The notes below the pieces were generated by a model. It was not told the DNA's origin, searched no databases, and saw only the letters and a list, made by a program, of their open reading frames with translations. The position numbers were made by a program, and so were the translations under genes. Below are positions 16,702-26,800 of a stretch of DNA of 64,000 nt, one piece after another. The stretch comes from Methanosarcina sp. (lineage in GTDB: Archaea > Halobacteriota > Methanosarcinia > Methanosarcinales > Methanosarcinaceae). Every line of letters starts with the position of its first letter. Within the stretch, counting starts at the first letter, position 1. The stretch lies in assembly GCF_028693135.1 (NCBI RefSeq), contig NZ_JAQUVZ010000003.1, positions 117,955-181,954 of the forward strand. Reading direction: 5' to 3'.

Positions 16702-17082
16702 ATGGAAATGAAAAGTATACTTTTAGTTGAGAATAGTCCTGTAATTATGGAACGTACTACTTTTGGTTATGAGAGTAGAGAAGTCGGGGATATGTTTGAA
16801 GCTCTCAAAATTGCCAGGAAAAACAGGTTAGATCTCACACTTCCTGACATACAGCTGCCAGGCGACGGGCTTGAAGCCCTTAAAGAGGTCAAAAAGATCC
16901 CTGAAATCCGAAGGATGCCTGTAATTGCCCTTACAGCTCGTGCTGTACAGGGAGATGAGAGCAGGCTCCTAAAGGCAGGGTGCAGCGGGGATCTATCAAA
17001 GCCCATTGACATAAAACCCATTGACATCGACAGATTCAAATCAATATTTGATACGTTCACAGATGGATGCCTGGTATTTTGA
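16702..17082 (+). CDS. Degenerate response-regulator receiver
   Basis: These 126 residues align with DivK/hybrid-kinase-type receivers (ILLVEN at the start, DLTLPDIQLPGDGLEALK, VIALTARAVQGDE, LSKPID). Several features look decayed: the second acidic-pocket residue is N, part of helix 1 to strand 2 is missing (ERTTFGYESREVG is short by about six residues), the G-M-D-G after the phospho-site is G-D-G, and the C-terminus carries a duplicated KPID. The probable phospho-acceptor aspartate, the threonine and the lysine survive. It has a good ribosome-binding site (GAGGGG) and is followed 40 bp later by a PAS protein, so they may be co-transcribed. Confidence 0.7.
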   Translation: MEMKSILLVENSPVIMERTTFGYESREVGDMFEALKIARKNRLDLTLPDIQLPGDGLEALKEVKKIPEIRRMPVIALTARAVQGDESRLLKAGCSGDLSKPIDIKPIDIDRFKSIFDTFTDGCLVF

Positions 17083-17122
17083 GGGGTTCACAAAGGTTCT
17101 GGTTTTTTAAGGGGTATGTGGG

Positions 17123-18145
17123 ATGGAAAATATTTTAAAGTCACCGTTCACAAAAAGATCTAACGAACTCATGCTTATTTTGGTTCTGGGTTTTATATTT
17201 ACAATTGCAGTTTCTAACTATAATCTTTTTGAATCTGTCATATTGTTTGTTGAAAATTTCAATCATGAGGGGATGGTACTCCTGCTCATCCTTTCGATAT
17301 ATGCTTCTTTTGGAATGGGGATATTTTCCCTCCGAAGATGGATGGAACTTGAAAGTACTCTTACACTTTATAGGGAAGCAGAAGATGGGCTCAGGGAAAA
17401 AGATCTGATGTACAGGGCTCTATTTGAGCAGTCCAATGACGTTGTTATTATTTCGGATGGAAAAAAGGTCATGGACATCAATAAAAAAGGTTGCGATATT
17501 TTCGGTTTCGGGCAGGGGAGCCCACTTAATATGTCTCTAATGTCCGTCATTCCTTCTGAGTACCTTCCTGAGCTTCAACAGGCACTTAAAGAAACCTTCA
17601 AGCAGGCCTCTGCTCACTTTGAAATGAGGTGCCAGAAACCTGAAGGAGAATTTATTGATATCAAATTTAGCCTGTCCCTTATCGACAGAAAAAATAATAT
17701 TATTCAGATTGTAGCCCAGGATATTACTGGAATGAAAAATACAGAAAGATGGGAGCACGAGAAACAAGAAAAACTCAAAACCATCCTTGACAATACACTT
17801 TGCGGTATTCTGCTTATCGAAGCTTCCTCTCGAAAAATTGTGGATGCAAACCCGGCTGCACTGAAAACTACGGGTTATTCCGAAAAGGAACTTATAGGAA
17901 TGGTCTGCAACCAGTTAATCTCCGGGGGAGAAGGGTGTACTTCTCTTTTCCTGGGCCAGGCTGGAGACCTCTCTGAGGGTTTACTTTTCAAAGCCAGAGG
18001 AGCGTCTATACCAATCCTCATAAATGTTGTGCCCGTCTCAATAGGAGGAAACGGTTATTTTGTTGAGAGTTTCATTGACCTCTCTGAACGTAAAAAGGCT
18101 GAGCCTGAACATCTGGATAAAAGTGAAAATAGCCGAAGCCTGTGA
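17123..18145 (+). CDS. Membrane-anchored PAS sensor protein without kinase domain
   Basis: The 340 residues contain two membrane segments (about 17-33 and 49-68), a short coiled coil, PAS 1 (about 90-205, ALFEQSNDVVIISDGKKVMDIN) and PAS 2 (about 215-335, ILDNTLCGILLIEASSRKIVDANPAALKTTGYS). It ends at SERKKAEPEHLDKSENS, the usual linker into a further PAS or a kinase domain. The next 300 bp hold a GEERFRT fragment typical of another PAS start, but it is interrupted. So this looks like a sensor kinase truncated after PAS 2. It could still act as a signal-input partner. Confidence 0.8.
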   Translation: MENILKSPFTKRSNELMLILVLGFIFTIAVSNYNLFESVILFVENFNHEGMVLLLILSIYASFGMGIFSLRRWMELESTLTLYREAEDGLREKDLMYRALFEQSNDVVIISDGKKVMDINKKGCDIFGFGQGSPLNMSLMSVIPSEYLPELQQALKETFKQASAHFEMRCQKPEGEFIDIKFSLSLIDRKNNIIQIVAQDITGMKNTERWEHEKQEKLKTILDNTLCGILLIEASSRKIVDANPAALKTTGYSEKELIGMVCNQLISGGEGCTSLFLGQAGDLSEGLLFKARGASIPILINVVPVSIGGNGYFVESFIDLSERKKAEPEHLDKSENSRSL

Positions 18146-18460
18146 GATCTATGGAATAAACGTTCTTAAATCTACAAACACTTCTGCAGTTAATCAAAAG
18201 CCTTGAATTGGGTGAAGAGAGGTTCAGGACTTGTATCTTTTAGGACTTGTATCTTTTCAGCGCCTCAGGGAGACCACTCATCACAGTTTCTGCAAACTGA
18301 AGAATGATTAACTTTGTGTAATAAATTGGTACAATGGTCTGGGAAGGGGATCTTTCGAAAAAAGATTTACCGAAGAAAACCCGATTGGAAAAAAGATTGA
18401 CGGAAAAAGAAAAGGAATAAGAAAACCAAAATCCTTCAAAACTAAAATCCTTATTCTTTT
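18146..18460 (+). other. Decayed continuation of the sensor gene
   Basis: Contains LELGEERFRTC in one frame (about 18205-18235), typical of the first strand of a PAS domain, followed by stops and a direct duplication of AGGACTTGTATCTTTT near 18226-18256. No kinase sequence remains. Confidence 0.4.
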
Positions 18461-19543
18461 TTACCAGACGACGTTGTTTTTCAGGGTAGCCAGAATATTG
18501 GTGAATTCATTGTTGAACTTGCATTTTCGGAAGTCCGGGGAATCGAGGATGTTTTTCTTTACGGCCTGCATTGAAATAAGAAGGCTCATATCGGTGATGT
18601 ATTCGAATCCTTCTTCGGGAGATATGATGTTTTCTGCAAGAATTTCCAGAAACCTGGGATCCAGGTCGTTTGTTAAGTAGGTGTCCAGAATCAGGAGATC
18701 CATAATCCGTTTGTAGAAGTCTATGAGTTTCTGGTAGTAAGGCAAAGAGCAGACATTTGCCTTATGTTTCTGGCTGTTGAGATAAATAAGATAGCGAGAT
18801 ATTGTGCTTATCAGGGTTTCAGTGGCCTCGTCCTTTGGGAATTTTATCGGGAACCTCTTCAGAATTTTAGGGCAAATGGTGTTGCTGGTGCACTTTTTTT
18901 CGCGGTTCCAGATTTCCGGGAAGGCTCTTGATATGGAGGAGTTAAGGACGGCTGTAACGTAATGGTACATGGAGGGGTCGCCGAGGATTAGTCCTATCCC
19001 ACCCGCAAACACATGGTTTCCGGCTGCATCGTACGAGGCCTGCAGGCGGTAATGGTCGGTAATGATGATTTTGGGCGTGTTGATGTACTGCAAGAACCTT
19101 TCATCTTCCAGGCGGTAACAGTCAGTAGAATCAAGCTTTTCTCCATCGGCTCCTAATTTGGATTTGATTCCCAGAAGCCTTTTATACGCCATCGGAAACT
19201 TTGTTTTTAGTTCTCCTGGCTGGAAGATTCGGCATTCTTTCCTGATATCGCAGCCAAGGATCTCATAGGGCAGCATGAACCTGTATTGTGTCGTACGGAT
19301 GGCAAATTCGTTAGGAAGAGCACTATCCATGTAAGGATAAATCAATTCCTGCTCTATGTTCACATTTTTGTACAGGTGTCTGCATACGTATGGTGCATCG
19401 GGGTTGTTTTCCCGTGATAAGCTAATCCTGTGCAAGAAATCATTTGTTGAAGGTACGCCTTCGAAGATCTCTACTGAGATGTCTTCCAGCGTGCGCGGGA
19501 TTTTGGCAAGCCTTTCTACAATGTCGTCCTTACTCCAGAACAT
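18461..19543 (-). CDS. Specificity-domain-like protein of the TaqI/Eco57I methylase C-terminal type, orphan
   Basis: This 360-residue protein resembles the C-terminal target-recognition part of type IIG/Eco57I-like methylases: an N-terminal IPRTLEDISVEIFEGVPSTND, YVCRHLYKNVNIE, RFMLPYEILG, YINTPKIIITDHYRLQASYD, then YHYVTAVLNSSISRAF and a KILKRFPIKFP close to the usual end of such domains. No methylase motif (NPPY) or nuclease motif is present, and there is no partner gene next to it. It may be a detached recognition domain or a relic; the frame is intact with a plausible start. It could also have been adapted as a DNA-binding protein. Confidence 0.5.
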   Translation of the reverse strand: MFWSKDDIVERLAKIPRTLEDISVEIFEGVPSTNDFLHRISLSRENNPDAPYVCRHLYKNVNIEQELIYPYMDSALPNEFAIRTTQYRFMLPYEILGCDIRKECRIFQPGELKTKFPMAYKRLLGIKSKLGADGEKLDSTDCYRLEDERFLQYINTPKIIITDHYRLQASYDAAGNHVFAGGIGLILGDPSMYHYVTAVLNSSISRAFPEIWNREKKCTSNTICPKILKRFPIKFPKDEATETLISTISRYLIYLNSQKHKANVCSLPYYQKLIDFYKRIMDLLILDTYLTNDLDPRFLEILAENIISPEEGFEYITDMSLLISMQAVKKNILDSPDFRKCKFNNEFTNILATLKNNVVW

Positions 19544-19864
19544 GTTTTTCCACTTCTTTTACCTGGATTTCTCACTTCTATTTTTATATATAAAAGAAGT
19601 TACTTAATCGGGGCCTATTTTCCAGCGATTAATTTTTAATAAAAATTTGACGTTATGATTTAGATAAGCCTTATTTTTGACCTTCTAAATTCCACTTGTT
19701 AACTGTGTATATATATTCTTTATATAATAATCTTTTTATGATGCCTGGTTTTAGTTTACATAACTTTCACACCACTGCCAGGGCTTTACAGGAGCATAAG
19801 GCGGCTTGAACCTGAGTTTCTGTCCCCTGTCGGATGGGATCTTTGAATCCTGCATAGGACTCCC

Positions 19865-19960
19865 TCAGGTTGACAATTCATTTAGAAAGTTCAGCATCAT
19901 TCTTGCATTTTTCAGCATGTTGTGGTCATTATTAAAGTACAAATAGGCTTTATTCCGGGC
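19865..19960 (-). pseudogene. 3' remnant of a DUF72 protein gene
   Basis: The minus-strand frame reads KAYLYFNNDHNMLKNARMML, then NFLNELST and a stop at 19865-19867. This is the characteristic C-terminus of DUF72 proteins (YFNN followed by a helix rich in N-A). An in-frame stop closes it just upstream, and nothing of the rest of the gene is found in the surrounding 500 bp. Confidence 0.6.
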
Positions 19961-20038
19961 CTACCACAAGGATTTTTCTTACGGTATCTCTCGTCTCCTT
20001 CCGTGTGGATAGAGGCTGAATGCTTTGGGTAAACAAGC

Positions 20039-21079
20039 TCATGTAACGTAGAAGAGATTCAAAACTCCATGGCATGTGCAGGTAGTAGCTATGAAAAAAG
20101 CCCTGGTCTCGAGTTTTTCAGACCGTTTCGAGTTCATATCTTCCTGAAGTATGTTTACGAATTTCATGACTTCCAGCATATTCCGTTTGAACTCCTCTCC
20201 TTTAAGTCCACCTATTCCCGGTTTCATCTGGTGGCTCTCAAAGACCCAGCCAGGTACTGTATTATTGAGTTCCCTCGTATATTCGGTAATGGTTTTTGGT
20301 TTATTTCTTCCGAAGGTCGGGCATCGATCTCGCGGTCCGGGGCAGCCATCTGGACAGATTTCTCCCTTCCTTGCGTATGAGAAAAATAGCATCCCATGAT
20401 CTGGGTAACTGCCTGTGATTACATCTTTGGGAAATGCCGATTCAATTGTTTTGAAAAAAGACATGAGCCCTGGATCTTCTGGTCTAATGAAGAGTTCATT
20501 TACAGGTCTGACAGAACTATTTTCCCCATGCCTGTTTTCCCCTGAACAATTTTTTTCAGGGCTATCTACTTCAGGAAGGTTTGCTTTGTGGCTTTCCTCT
20601 GTTCTCGCCTCCTGCACCGGGAACTTCAGGATGTCGGCAAGCATATACGCAACCGCATGGCAGGGCACGGCAGGTAGGATATTTTCAGGGATGCCGAAGC
20701 TGAAGAGATAAGGGATGCTGTGCATATCCATTACATAAAAATAGGTTTCTGATTCCTTATTTTCTCTTTTACTTTCTTTTTCTGGCTCGGGATGGTTTTC
20801 GTTTATTTCTTCCTGAAGGGGAGTTTTTGCTTTTTTCCTCAGGAGATTTACGAGTTTGCTCCTGGTTTTAAGGACCTGAGCTTCTCTTGATGCAGGGGCA
20901 TTTTCGTCCCTGTCGATAATAAGCACGAAGGAAAACCTATTTTTGCGGGCGTGTCGAAGGAAATCAGTGCCAATTTTCCCACCGCCCAGAATGAGGTAAT
21001 AGTCTTTGATTACTTGAAGGTTGTTGAATGCTTCAATTTTTAGATTAATTGGTGCTGTTTTATCGCCTTGGGCTGCCAT
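20039..21079 (-). CDS. Rossmann-fold protein with Cys-rich C-terminus
   Basis: The function is unknown. The 346 residues start with a TrkA-N-like nucleotide-binding segment (YYLILGGGKIGTDFLRHA at about 27-44 and LIIDRD at about 53-58), pass through a variable Glu/Lys-rich stretch (about 80-200), and end with a Cys-rich part: EICPDGCPGPRDRCPTF and later TTCTCHGVLNLF. The cysteines could hold a metal or Fe-S cluster. A NAD-binding sensor is a guess. The predicted start is an ATG at 21079 preceded by a GGATTCC; I see no operon partner. Confidence 0.65.
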   Translation of the reverse strand: MAAQGDKTAPINLKIEAFNNLQVIKDYYLILGGGKIGTDFLRHARKNRFSFVLIIDRDENAPASREAQVLKTRSKLVNLLRKKAKTPLQEEINENHPEPEKESKRENKESETYFYVMDMHSIPYLFSFGIPENILPAVPCHAVAYMLADILKFPVQEARTEESHKANLPEVDSPEKNCSGENRHGENSSVRPVNELFIRPEDPGLMSFFKTIESAFPKDVITGSYPDHGMLFFSYARKGEICPDGCPGPRDRCPTFGRNKPKTITEYTRELNNTVPGWVFESHQMKPGIGGLKGEEFKRNMLEVMKFVNILQEDMNSKRSEKLETRAFFIATTCTCHGVLNLFYVT

Positions 21080-21218
21080 AGGAATCCAAAAAATATTTTT
21101 CAGACCTCAAATTAATTTTTAATTCATATTCCAGGCACAGCCAAAATGTCATTAAGTATGATTACTTTTTTCAGGGCTTATTTTAAGTTCAGGTTCTTTC
21201 TCTAGTCTTTTTCTTCAG

Positions 21219-21686
21219 TCATGCCTGTTGCCAGTTATAAATAGACCTGCGGCGCTTGCTCCAGCCTTCAAAACCATTTTCCCTGATTTCTTTGAGGTTA
21301 TGCATTACCGAAGCTTCACAGCGGGGTTTTAAGCATTCAAATTTTTTACAGCTTTCAAATTCACCGCATTCCCAGCATCCCTCGTAGCCTTTTTCCCTGC
21401 AGCACTGAATTATTTGGCAGGGCTCTACACTGCACCCTCCTCCTGTTCGGCAGCCTTCAGAGCAGGAGTGGCTTATAAGGGCTTCAAGCACGGTAAGAAA
21501 CGCATCGTACTGCTGAAATTCCGAACCAAAAGGACTTTTTACGCTGGCATAACTTTGAAAGTCTATATCCTCAAGCGCCTCTTTCAGCTGCCCCGCAAGT
21601 TTACTGTGTTTATTCTGAAAGTGGATACAGTCAGCACAGTAAAGCCCGCAATAAGCTGTGAGTTCTTTTTCCTCTTCTTCCTGCAT
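21219..21686 (-). CDS. DUF3795 Cys-rich protein
   Basis: The 155-residue protein begins with the DUF3795 hallmark AYCGLYCADC and carries about 15 cysteines, including SCSEGCRTGGGCS, CQIIQCC and GCWECGEFESCKKFECL. Such proteins are presumed to bind zinc or iron; the family's role is unknown. It is a single-gene unit between a Rossmann/Cys protein on the same strand and a repeat-rich intergenic region. Confidence 0.8.
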   Translation of the reverse strand: MQEEEEKELTAYCGLYCADCIHFQNKHSKLAGQLKEALEDIDFQSYASVKSPFGSEFQQYDAFLTVLEALISHSCSEGCRTGGGCSVEPCQIIQCCREKGYEGCWECGEFESCKKFECLKPRCEASVMHNLKEIRENGFEGWSKRRRSIYNWQQA

Positions 21687-21757
21687 ACGGAAAAATCTGA
21701 TTTTCTTTTATATAAAAGGGATAGGTAAGGTTATCCCACAGGGGGATTTGTTTTTCG

Positions 21758-22167
21758 CTGCCCGAATTGCGCCTCGGGATCTCAGGAAATCGGGGATTTT
21801 CTGGGAGTTGCACTGCAAGTGCAACAGCACGAGGTCCTTTTCGCTGCGCTCAAGAGGACTACTTAAAAAGATTTATGACCCGTACAAAGTCATTCGCTTT
21901 ATCATGTCTTTTTTGTCACGCTCGACGCAGGAGAGCGGCTTTCAGACAAAAAATGAGACAAAAGACCAAAGGAAAAGCCATAAAGTAAAAGTGGAGTGAA
22001 AAGAGGGGGATACGGTCAGAACCGGATAAAAATAAATCTGAAAACGCTCTTTTCCAAGTCCGTTTTTATTGATTTTTACTGTAGATTTCAACCTCTTGTT
22101 TCTTTCTTCTCTTATTATCTTTCTTCTTTTTTCTACTCTTTTGCAGGGCCGCCAGACAAGCTGGCGG
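21758..22167. repeat. Dispersed modular repeat, locus A
   Basis: Three modules are present: TTGCACTGCAAGTGCAA (near 21810) followed by CTTTTCGCTGCGCTCAAGAG (about 21837-21857); a CCCGTACAAAGTCATTCGCT segment ending in CGCTCGACGCAGGAGAGCGG (about 21879-21939); and the perfect hairpin CCGCCAGACAAGCTGGCGG at 22149-22167. The same modules recur at three other loci in the window, in either orientation and with different spacing. Confidence 0.75.
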
Positions 22168-22776
22168 ATGCGTCCGATATTTATCTGTGAATTAAAAAGC
22201 AATTTCCGGGGTCAAGGGACATATTCTTCGGACCAGGAGGTATTTCACTATAATCTCGTTTTTTCTTAATATCAGCAGGAATTCGCCTGTTATTTGTTTT
22301 TGCGGGCAGATGAGACGGTTTCAGCCCTGTAAGGCGCAGAAGAGAAAAAAATATTTCATCTCAGGATATTCTGAATAATACCAACCGAGTAAGCAGGAAC
22401 CACCACAATGTTCAAATAATAGGTATTTTTTTCAAATTCGTTTTAATTATATATTCATTAGGTAATTTGCCACAAAATATCCATATAAGTAAGTATATAT
22501 TTTTAATATGTGCCTATATTTATTTATTTTTTTAAGCTGTAGTATTGGTAGGCTTTTCAGAGTGAGAAGTATCAAAAACACATAGTGTCTATTGGCAAAA
22601 TTATTGAAACGTCTTTCTAAATAAATCCACCTTAGTCTATATATGTTGATGTCAATTCTTCTTCTCTTGAGGAATTCTCTTCTTCTTAAAATTTGCATGC
22701 CCGGACTATAAAAAGGAAATGAAATAAATGACAGAATCAACCGCAAAAACTGTGAACTCCATTAACGACATTTCAT
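22168..22776. other. AT-rich intergenic DNA, no gene seen
   Basis: Short frames here have no ribosome-binding site and an AT-driven composition. Nothing recognisable. Confidence 0.4.
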
Positions 22777-23361
22777 TTAGTCCATTATTGATGCCAGATA
22801 TTCCGTAGGGTCTATAAGGTTCTCTGGCTTTTCTTCAGAAAACCAGTTCCCTCCGAGATAATTTTTATGAGAGGTGATAGGTTTATTCTCCCAGAGTTCA
22901 AAATGCAGCATGCTGGGGTTTTTATTCTTTAATTTCCGGATATAGGGTGGAGAGGATTCATCTATTTTTGCACAGTTGAGGACCATTCCTACATATCCTA
23001 CCAGCTGTCCGGAGCCTATCTGCTCTCCTTTTTGTAAGGTACACTCTGCAAGTTCCCCATACTTGCAAAAGATCCCTGAGTTGTTTTTGATTATCACGTA
23101 ATATGTGGGGTTCCAGTAAGGCAGGATTTCGGGGGAAGTCATAAGGCCGGTTTCCGTAACTATTCCTTCTTCAATCGAATGGACCTCAGTATTTTCGGGG
23201 GCATAAAGGTCGATTCCACAGTGGAATCGGTCTCCCCGGTCTTCCCAGAAAGAGCCTGCTTCTCGCTTTTGCGGGATTTTTACCAGGTATATTTTCCCTG
23301 CAGTTACTTTATCAGGAGCCGTTTTTCCAGGGGTTTTTAGATTCAAAGGCCACCTTTTCAT
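22777..23361 (-). CDS. M23-like (LytM) peptidase-fold protein with altered active site
   Basis: About 195 residues. The HCGIDLYAP motif gives the H-x3-D zinc ligands of M23 metallopeptidases, and VEGIVTETG-, KYGELAECTLQKGEQI- and SMLHFELWE-type segments follow in the expected order. In active M23 enzymes the last motif is H-L-H; here the first histidine is methionine, so catalysis is doubtful. There is no signal peptide. In archaea without murein the role is unclear; it may bind rather than cleave. I took the ATG at 23361; a GTG at 23421 would add 20 residues, and neither has a strong ribosome-binding site. Confidence 0.65.
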   Translation of the reverse strand: MKRWPLNLKTPGKTAPDKVTAGKIYLVKIPQKREAGSFWEDRGDRFHCGIDLYAPENTEVHSIEEGIVTETGLMTSPEILPYWNPTYYVIIKNNSGIFCKYGELAECTLQKGEQIGSGQLVGYVGMVLNCAKIDESSPPYIRKLKNKNPSMLHFELWENKPITSHKNYLGGNWFSEEKPENLIDPTEYLASIMD

Positions 23362-23421
23362 TGATTTTCTGTATACTGCGAAGTTGAAAAGCTTTTCTTT
23401 GCAGGCGGGTTTCCAGTACAC

Positions 23422-23838
23422 TCCAGTGTTTTCCAGTACACCCCATTGTTTTCCAGCACACTCTATTGTAAAACAGATCTATTATAGCGATGTACCTATC
23501 AGGGGCATTTACATTAAACTATTTTTTACATTAATTCTTGAATAACTATCTAATTTTTTCTTTTAATTTCACGGCATATTACATAGAATTAATATTTAAT
23601 ATGAAGAGCCAGACTCAGAGCCTTCAATATGCCCATTTTCCTTTCTGTATTTTTCAATTTCTTAGCTAAATCTTCGACAATTGGGGCTATAAATCCCCTC
23701 AAACCCGAATAAGCCAAATCCTAAAATTTCAATATCTTTCATTAAAATTATTGTAAAGTTTATATCATATTTAATCTTATATTAGTATATACTGTAAAAA
23801 ATATTGTATAAATATTATGGGTATAAAGGTGAATTAAA
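23422..23838. other. Intergenic region with short repeat
   Basis: Near 23411-23462 the phrase TTTTCCAGTACACYCCA is repeated about three times. The rest is AT-rich; the promoter of the 23839 gene should lie near the TATA-like stretch at about 23788-23816. Confidence 0.4.
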
Positions 23839-26800
23839 TTGAAAAAGTTTATTGCTGCTATTTTGTTGCTTATTTTACTTTCTTCTCCTGTTTCGGCAAA
23901 TGACAAAGTAAGGATTGAGATGCCTGATAATGTCGTTTCAGGAGAGGCATTTAAGGTTGTGCTTGTAATCGATGACCCACAGCTGAGGGAACTTGCACAT
24001 ACGGTTGTGGTCCGGACCGAAGGGAAAGGGGATATCACTCTCAAGAGACCGGGGGATGAGTACGAGCCTTTCGAGAGGGCATATTCCGGAGAAGAGAAAA
24101 TCGTCTTTGACGCTGTTATGTTTTCAGGCATGCGCCCCGAGGATGAGGAATGTACCCTCAGTTTCCAGTTCCTGGGGGATACGGCTGAGATGAAGGAGAA
24201 ATATCCGGAACTGAACACCTATGATGCAAACCTGGGGAAAGTCTCCAAAAAGATAAAGGCATCTCCGGTAAGTTTTTCAGCTGAACTCCCCGAAACCCCT
24301 GATGGGAGGTATGAGTTCGAACACTGGGACAAGGTTAGTTCCACTCCTGTCTTCAGATACTACGACATGAGCAACGACTATTATGCCGAGCTCAGGAACT
24401 ACAGGGGAGACATGGGAAGAAGCATCTGTTATGTCCCCGAACAGAGCGCCCTTATAGCCAGATACATCCCGAAGGATTACCTCTACAATCCTCCGGAAGA
24501 CACAAAAGTGTATAAGTACGACTACGGGACCTTCGGAGCCGAGGGTAGTTCCGAAGGTTATTACATGGTCTCAATAATAAAGGACCTTGCCTGGGAAGAC
24601 TTTGACTCTGCGACAGGGGAGAGATTCAACGTTTACGATCTCAAGGTCTTATACACATACGAAATCCTTGTAAACAATTTCCAGTATTATTCCGGAACGA
24701 TCTTCAAGACTGTGCGAGCAGAAGAAGCTGAGGTCGATGATAAGGTAAAAGATGCTGTGGGGGAATTTCACAAAATCGTGCTGAGCCAGAAATACACTCC
24801 TCTTTCCATGGGTGGAGGCTCTTATCCCTCGGTCTATGAATCCCAGCTCCCGGATTCGGACGAGCAGATCATCTATATATCGGGAACAGTTGCTGATGCC
24901 GATGGAAACCCCATGCCCTTTGCCGAACTTCAGGCAAATGTCAGGGGACAGGAATTCAGGGGCAGGACCGATGAGAACGGGGACTTCAGGCTGCCTCTTG
25001 CCCTGGAACTCGACGAGGACGAAAACGACGTGAAGGTAGATTTCTGGGTCATTTTCTCATACGAAAGGAATGGGAAGAACTATTTTAAACTGTATTCCCT
25101 TGAAGATAATTCGTACAGGGATGTCTATCTGTATAACGAACTCAAAATACTTGATAAACAGAACGTGGAAGTCCACCTGCGCCTCGATGGTTCTCCCAAC
25201 CCTCAGATGGCGAGCAGCACGGGACGGCTGGCTGACCTGAAGAGCCTTTCTGTCATCTATTCCCATATGCACGAGGCTGTGGACTTTGCGCTGACGGTCC
25301 TTGAGACCGATCCGGATTACAAGCTGCCTGTCGAAGTGTATGTGGGCAATGCCAATGACGATACTTTCTATTCCCCCTCCAATTCGTATATCCTCATTTC
25401 GGAAAACGATGCCGGATATTCCAGTTCTAACCGCCCGAAAAACCGGGAGTACCATGAATTTGCCCACCACATAATGTACGCCACTTACGGAGCCTGGCCC
25501 GAGGGAAGCAACAGCTCGGGTTCGATTAACCACGATGGTTTCCTGAACCCGAATACGGCTGACTCCTATACGGAAGGGTTTGCCGAGTTCATGGCTCTTG
25601 CGATGTCCGACAGGTATGGGGACACAAATCCTGCCGACGGCACAGGGACTAAACCTGAAATTTACGCCTCCTTCGGGAGCCTTGATAACAACTACTGGCC
25701 CTGGGATGCCAGGGGCTATATGGAGGAATTTGCAGTTGCATCCCTGCTCTGGGATATGTACGATAGCAACAACGACAAAGGCGACTCCCTGACAATGTCC
25801 ATAGACGATATCTGGGCGGTCCTGAAGGTCAACCGCGCTGATTTCTACGAGTACTACCTGGCTTTCAGGCAGGCAAACTCCAGAAAAGCTTCTGACATTG
25901 ACAAACTCTTCATTGAGCACGGCTTCTTTGTCCACACAACCGAAGGCAACAAACAGCATGATCGTTTCGAAGGTTTCAGGGACGCAAACAACAACCGGCG
26001 CTACGACCCTGGAGAGTTCTATTTTGACCTCGGCTGCCTGAACAGCACGGGTGAGATCCAGTATAGATCCGGCATGAAAATCGGAAAAGCTGCAAACTAC
26101 GAGCGGTCCAACCGGACTTCCGCAGGCAGGATCGACGGGGCCTATCTCAAAGTTGAGGATGACAAAGTCCGCCAGTACCTCGTCAAAGTTCACTACCCCG
26201 AACCCGGTGCAGGAACGGACTACGAATACGTGGTTGACCTGAGGGAAGGTTTCCTCTACATCCAGCCCCTGCCCGAAGATGTTTTGGCCGAACTTACAAT
26301 CATACCATATTCGGTTGAGTACAGCACTGAAACTCCCTACACAATCACAAACGAGGAACTCAATGCAAAGTTGGAAGAGCCCGGGGAATACTTTGCAGCC
26401 CACGAGTTTGACCTGAAAAAGACAGGAGTAACCGGGGATATTCCCTACGTTACTTACAGAGACACAGAACCCACCTACGCATATGAAGGTGACCTTGGAA
26501 AGGAAGTCGAAATAAGCACCGAAGCCCTGGCTCTGAATCACAAAAATAGCAGTGACAAATCCTCCTTCATGTGGCTGCTTATCCTCCCGATCCTGGGCGG
26601 CGGAGCTTTCTTTGCCCTGAAGAAAAAAGGTAAAGGAAAATCCTCTGAAGACGGCTCCGGGAAAACAGACTCTGGCAAAAACGGAAACACAATCGCTTCT
26701 ACTAAAAATGCCTTAAAGGAAGCCGGTAAAATAGCCGCAGAATTAACCGTAAAAGGCGCAGATACTCTTATCCACAAGACCGGGGAAGGTCTGGATAAAG

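Noticed and set aside
22447..22746. Minus-strand frame of 99 codons
   Set aside because: Basic, AT-driven composition, no ribosome-binding site, no recognisable motif.
25057..26541. Long minus-strand frame of 494 codons
   Set aside because: Shadow of the plus-strand secreted protein, produced by its codon bias.
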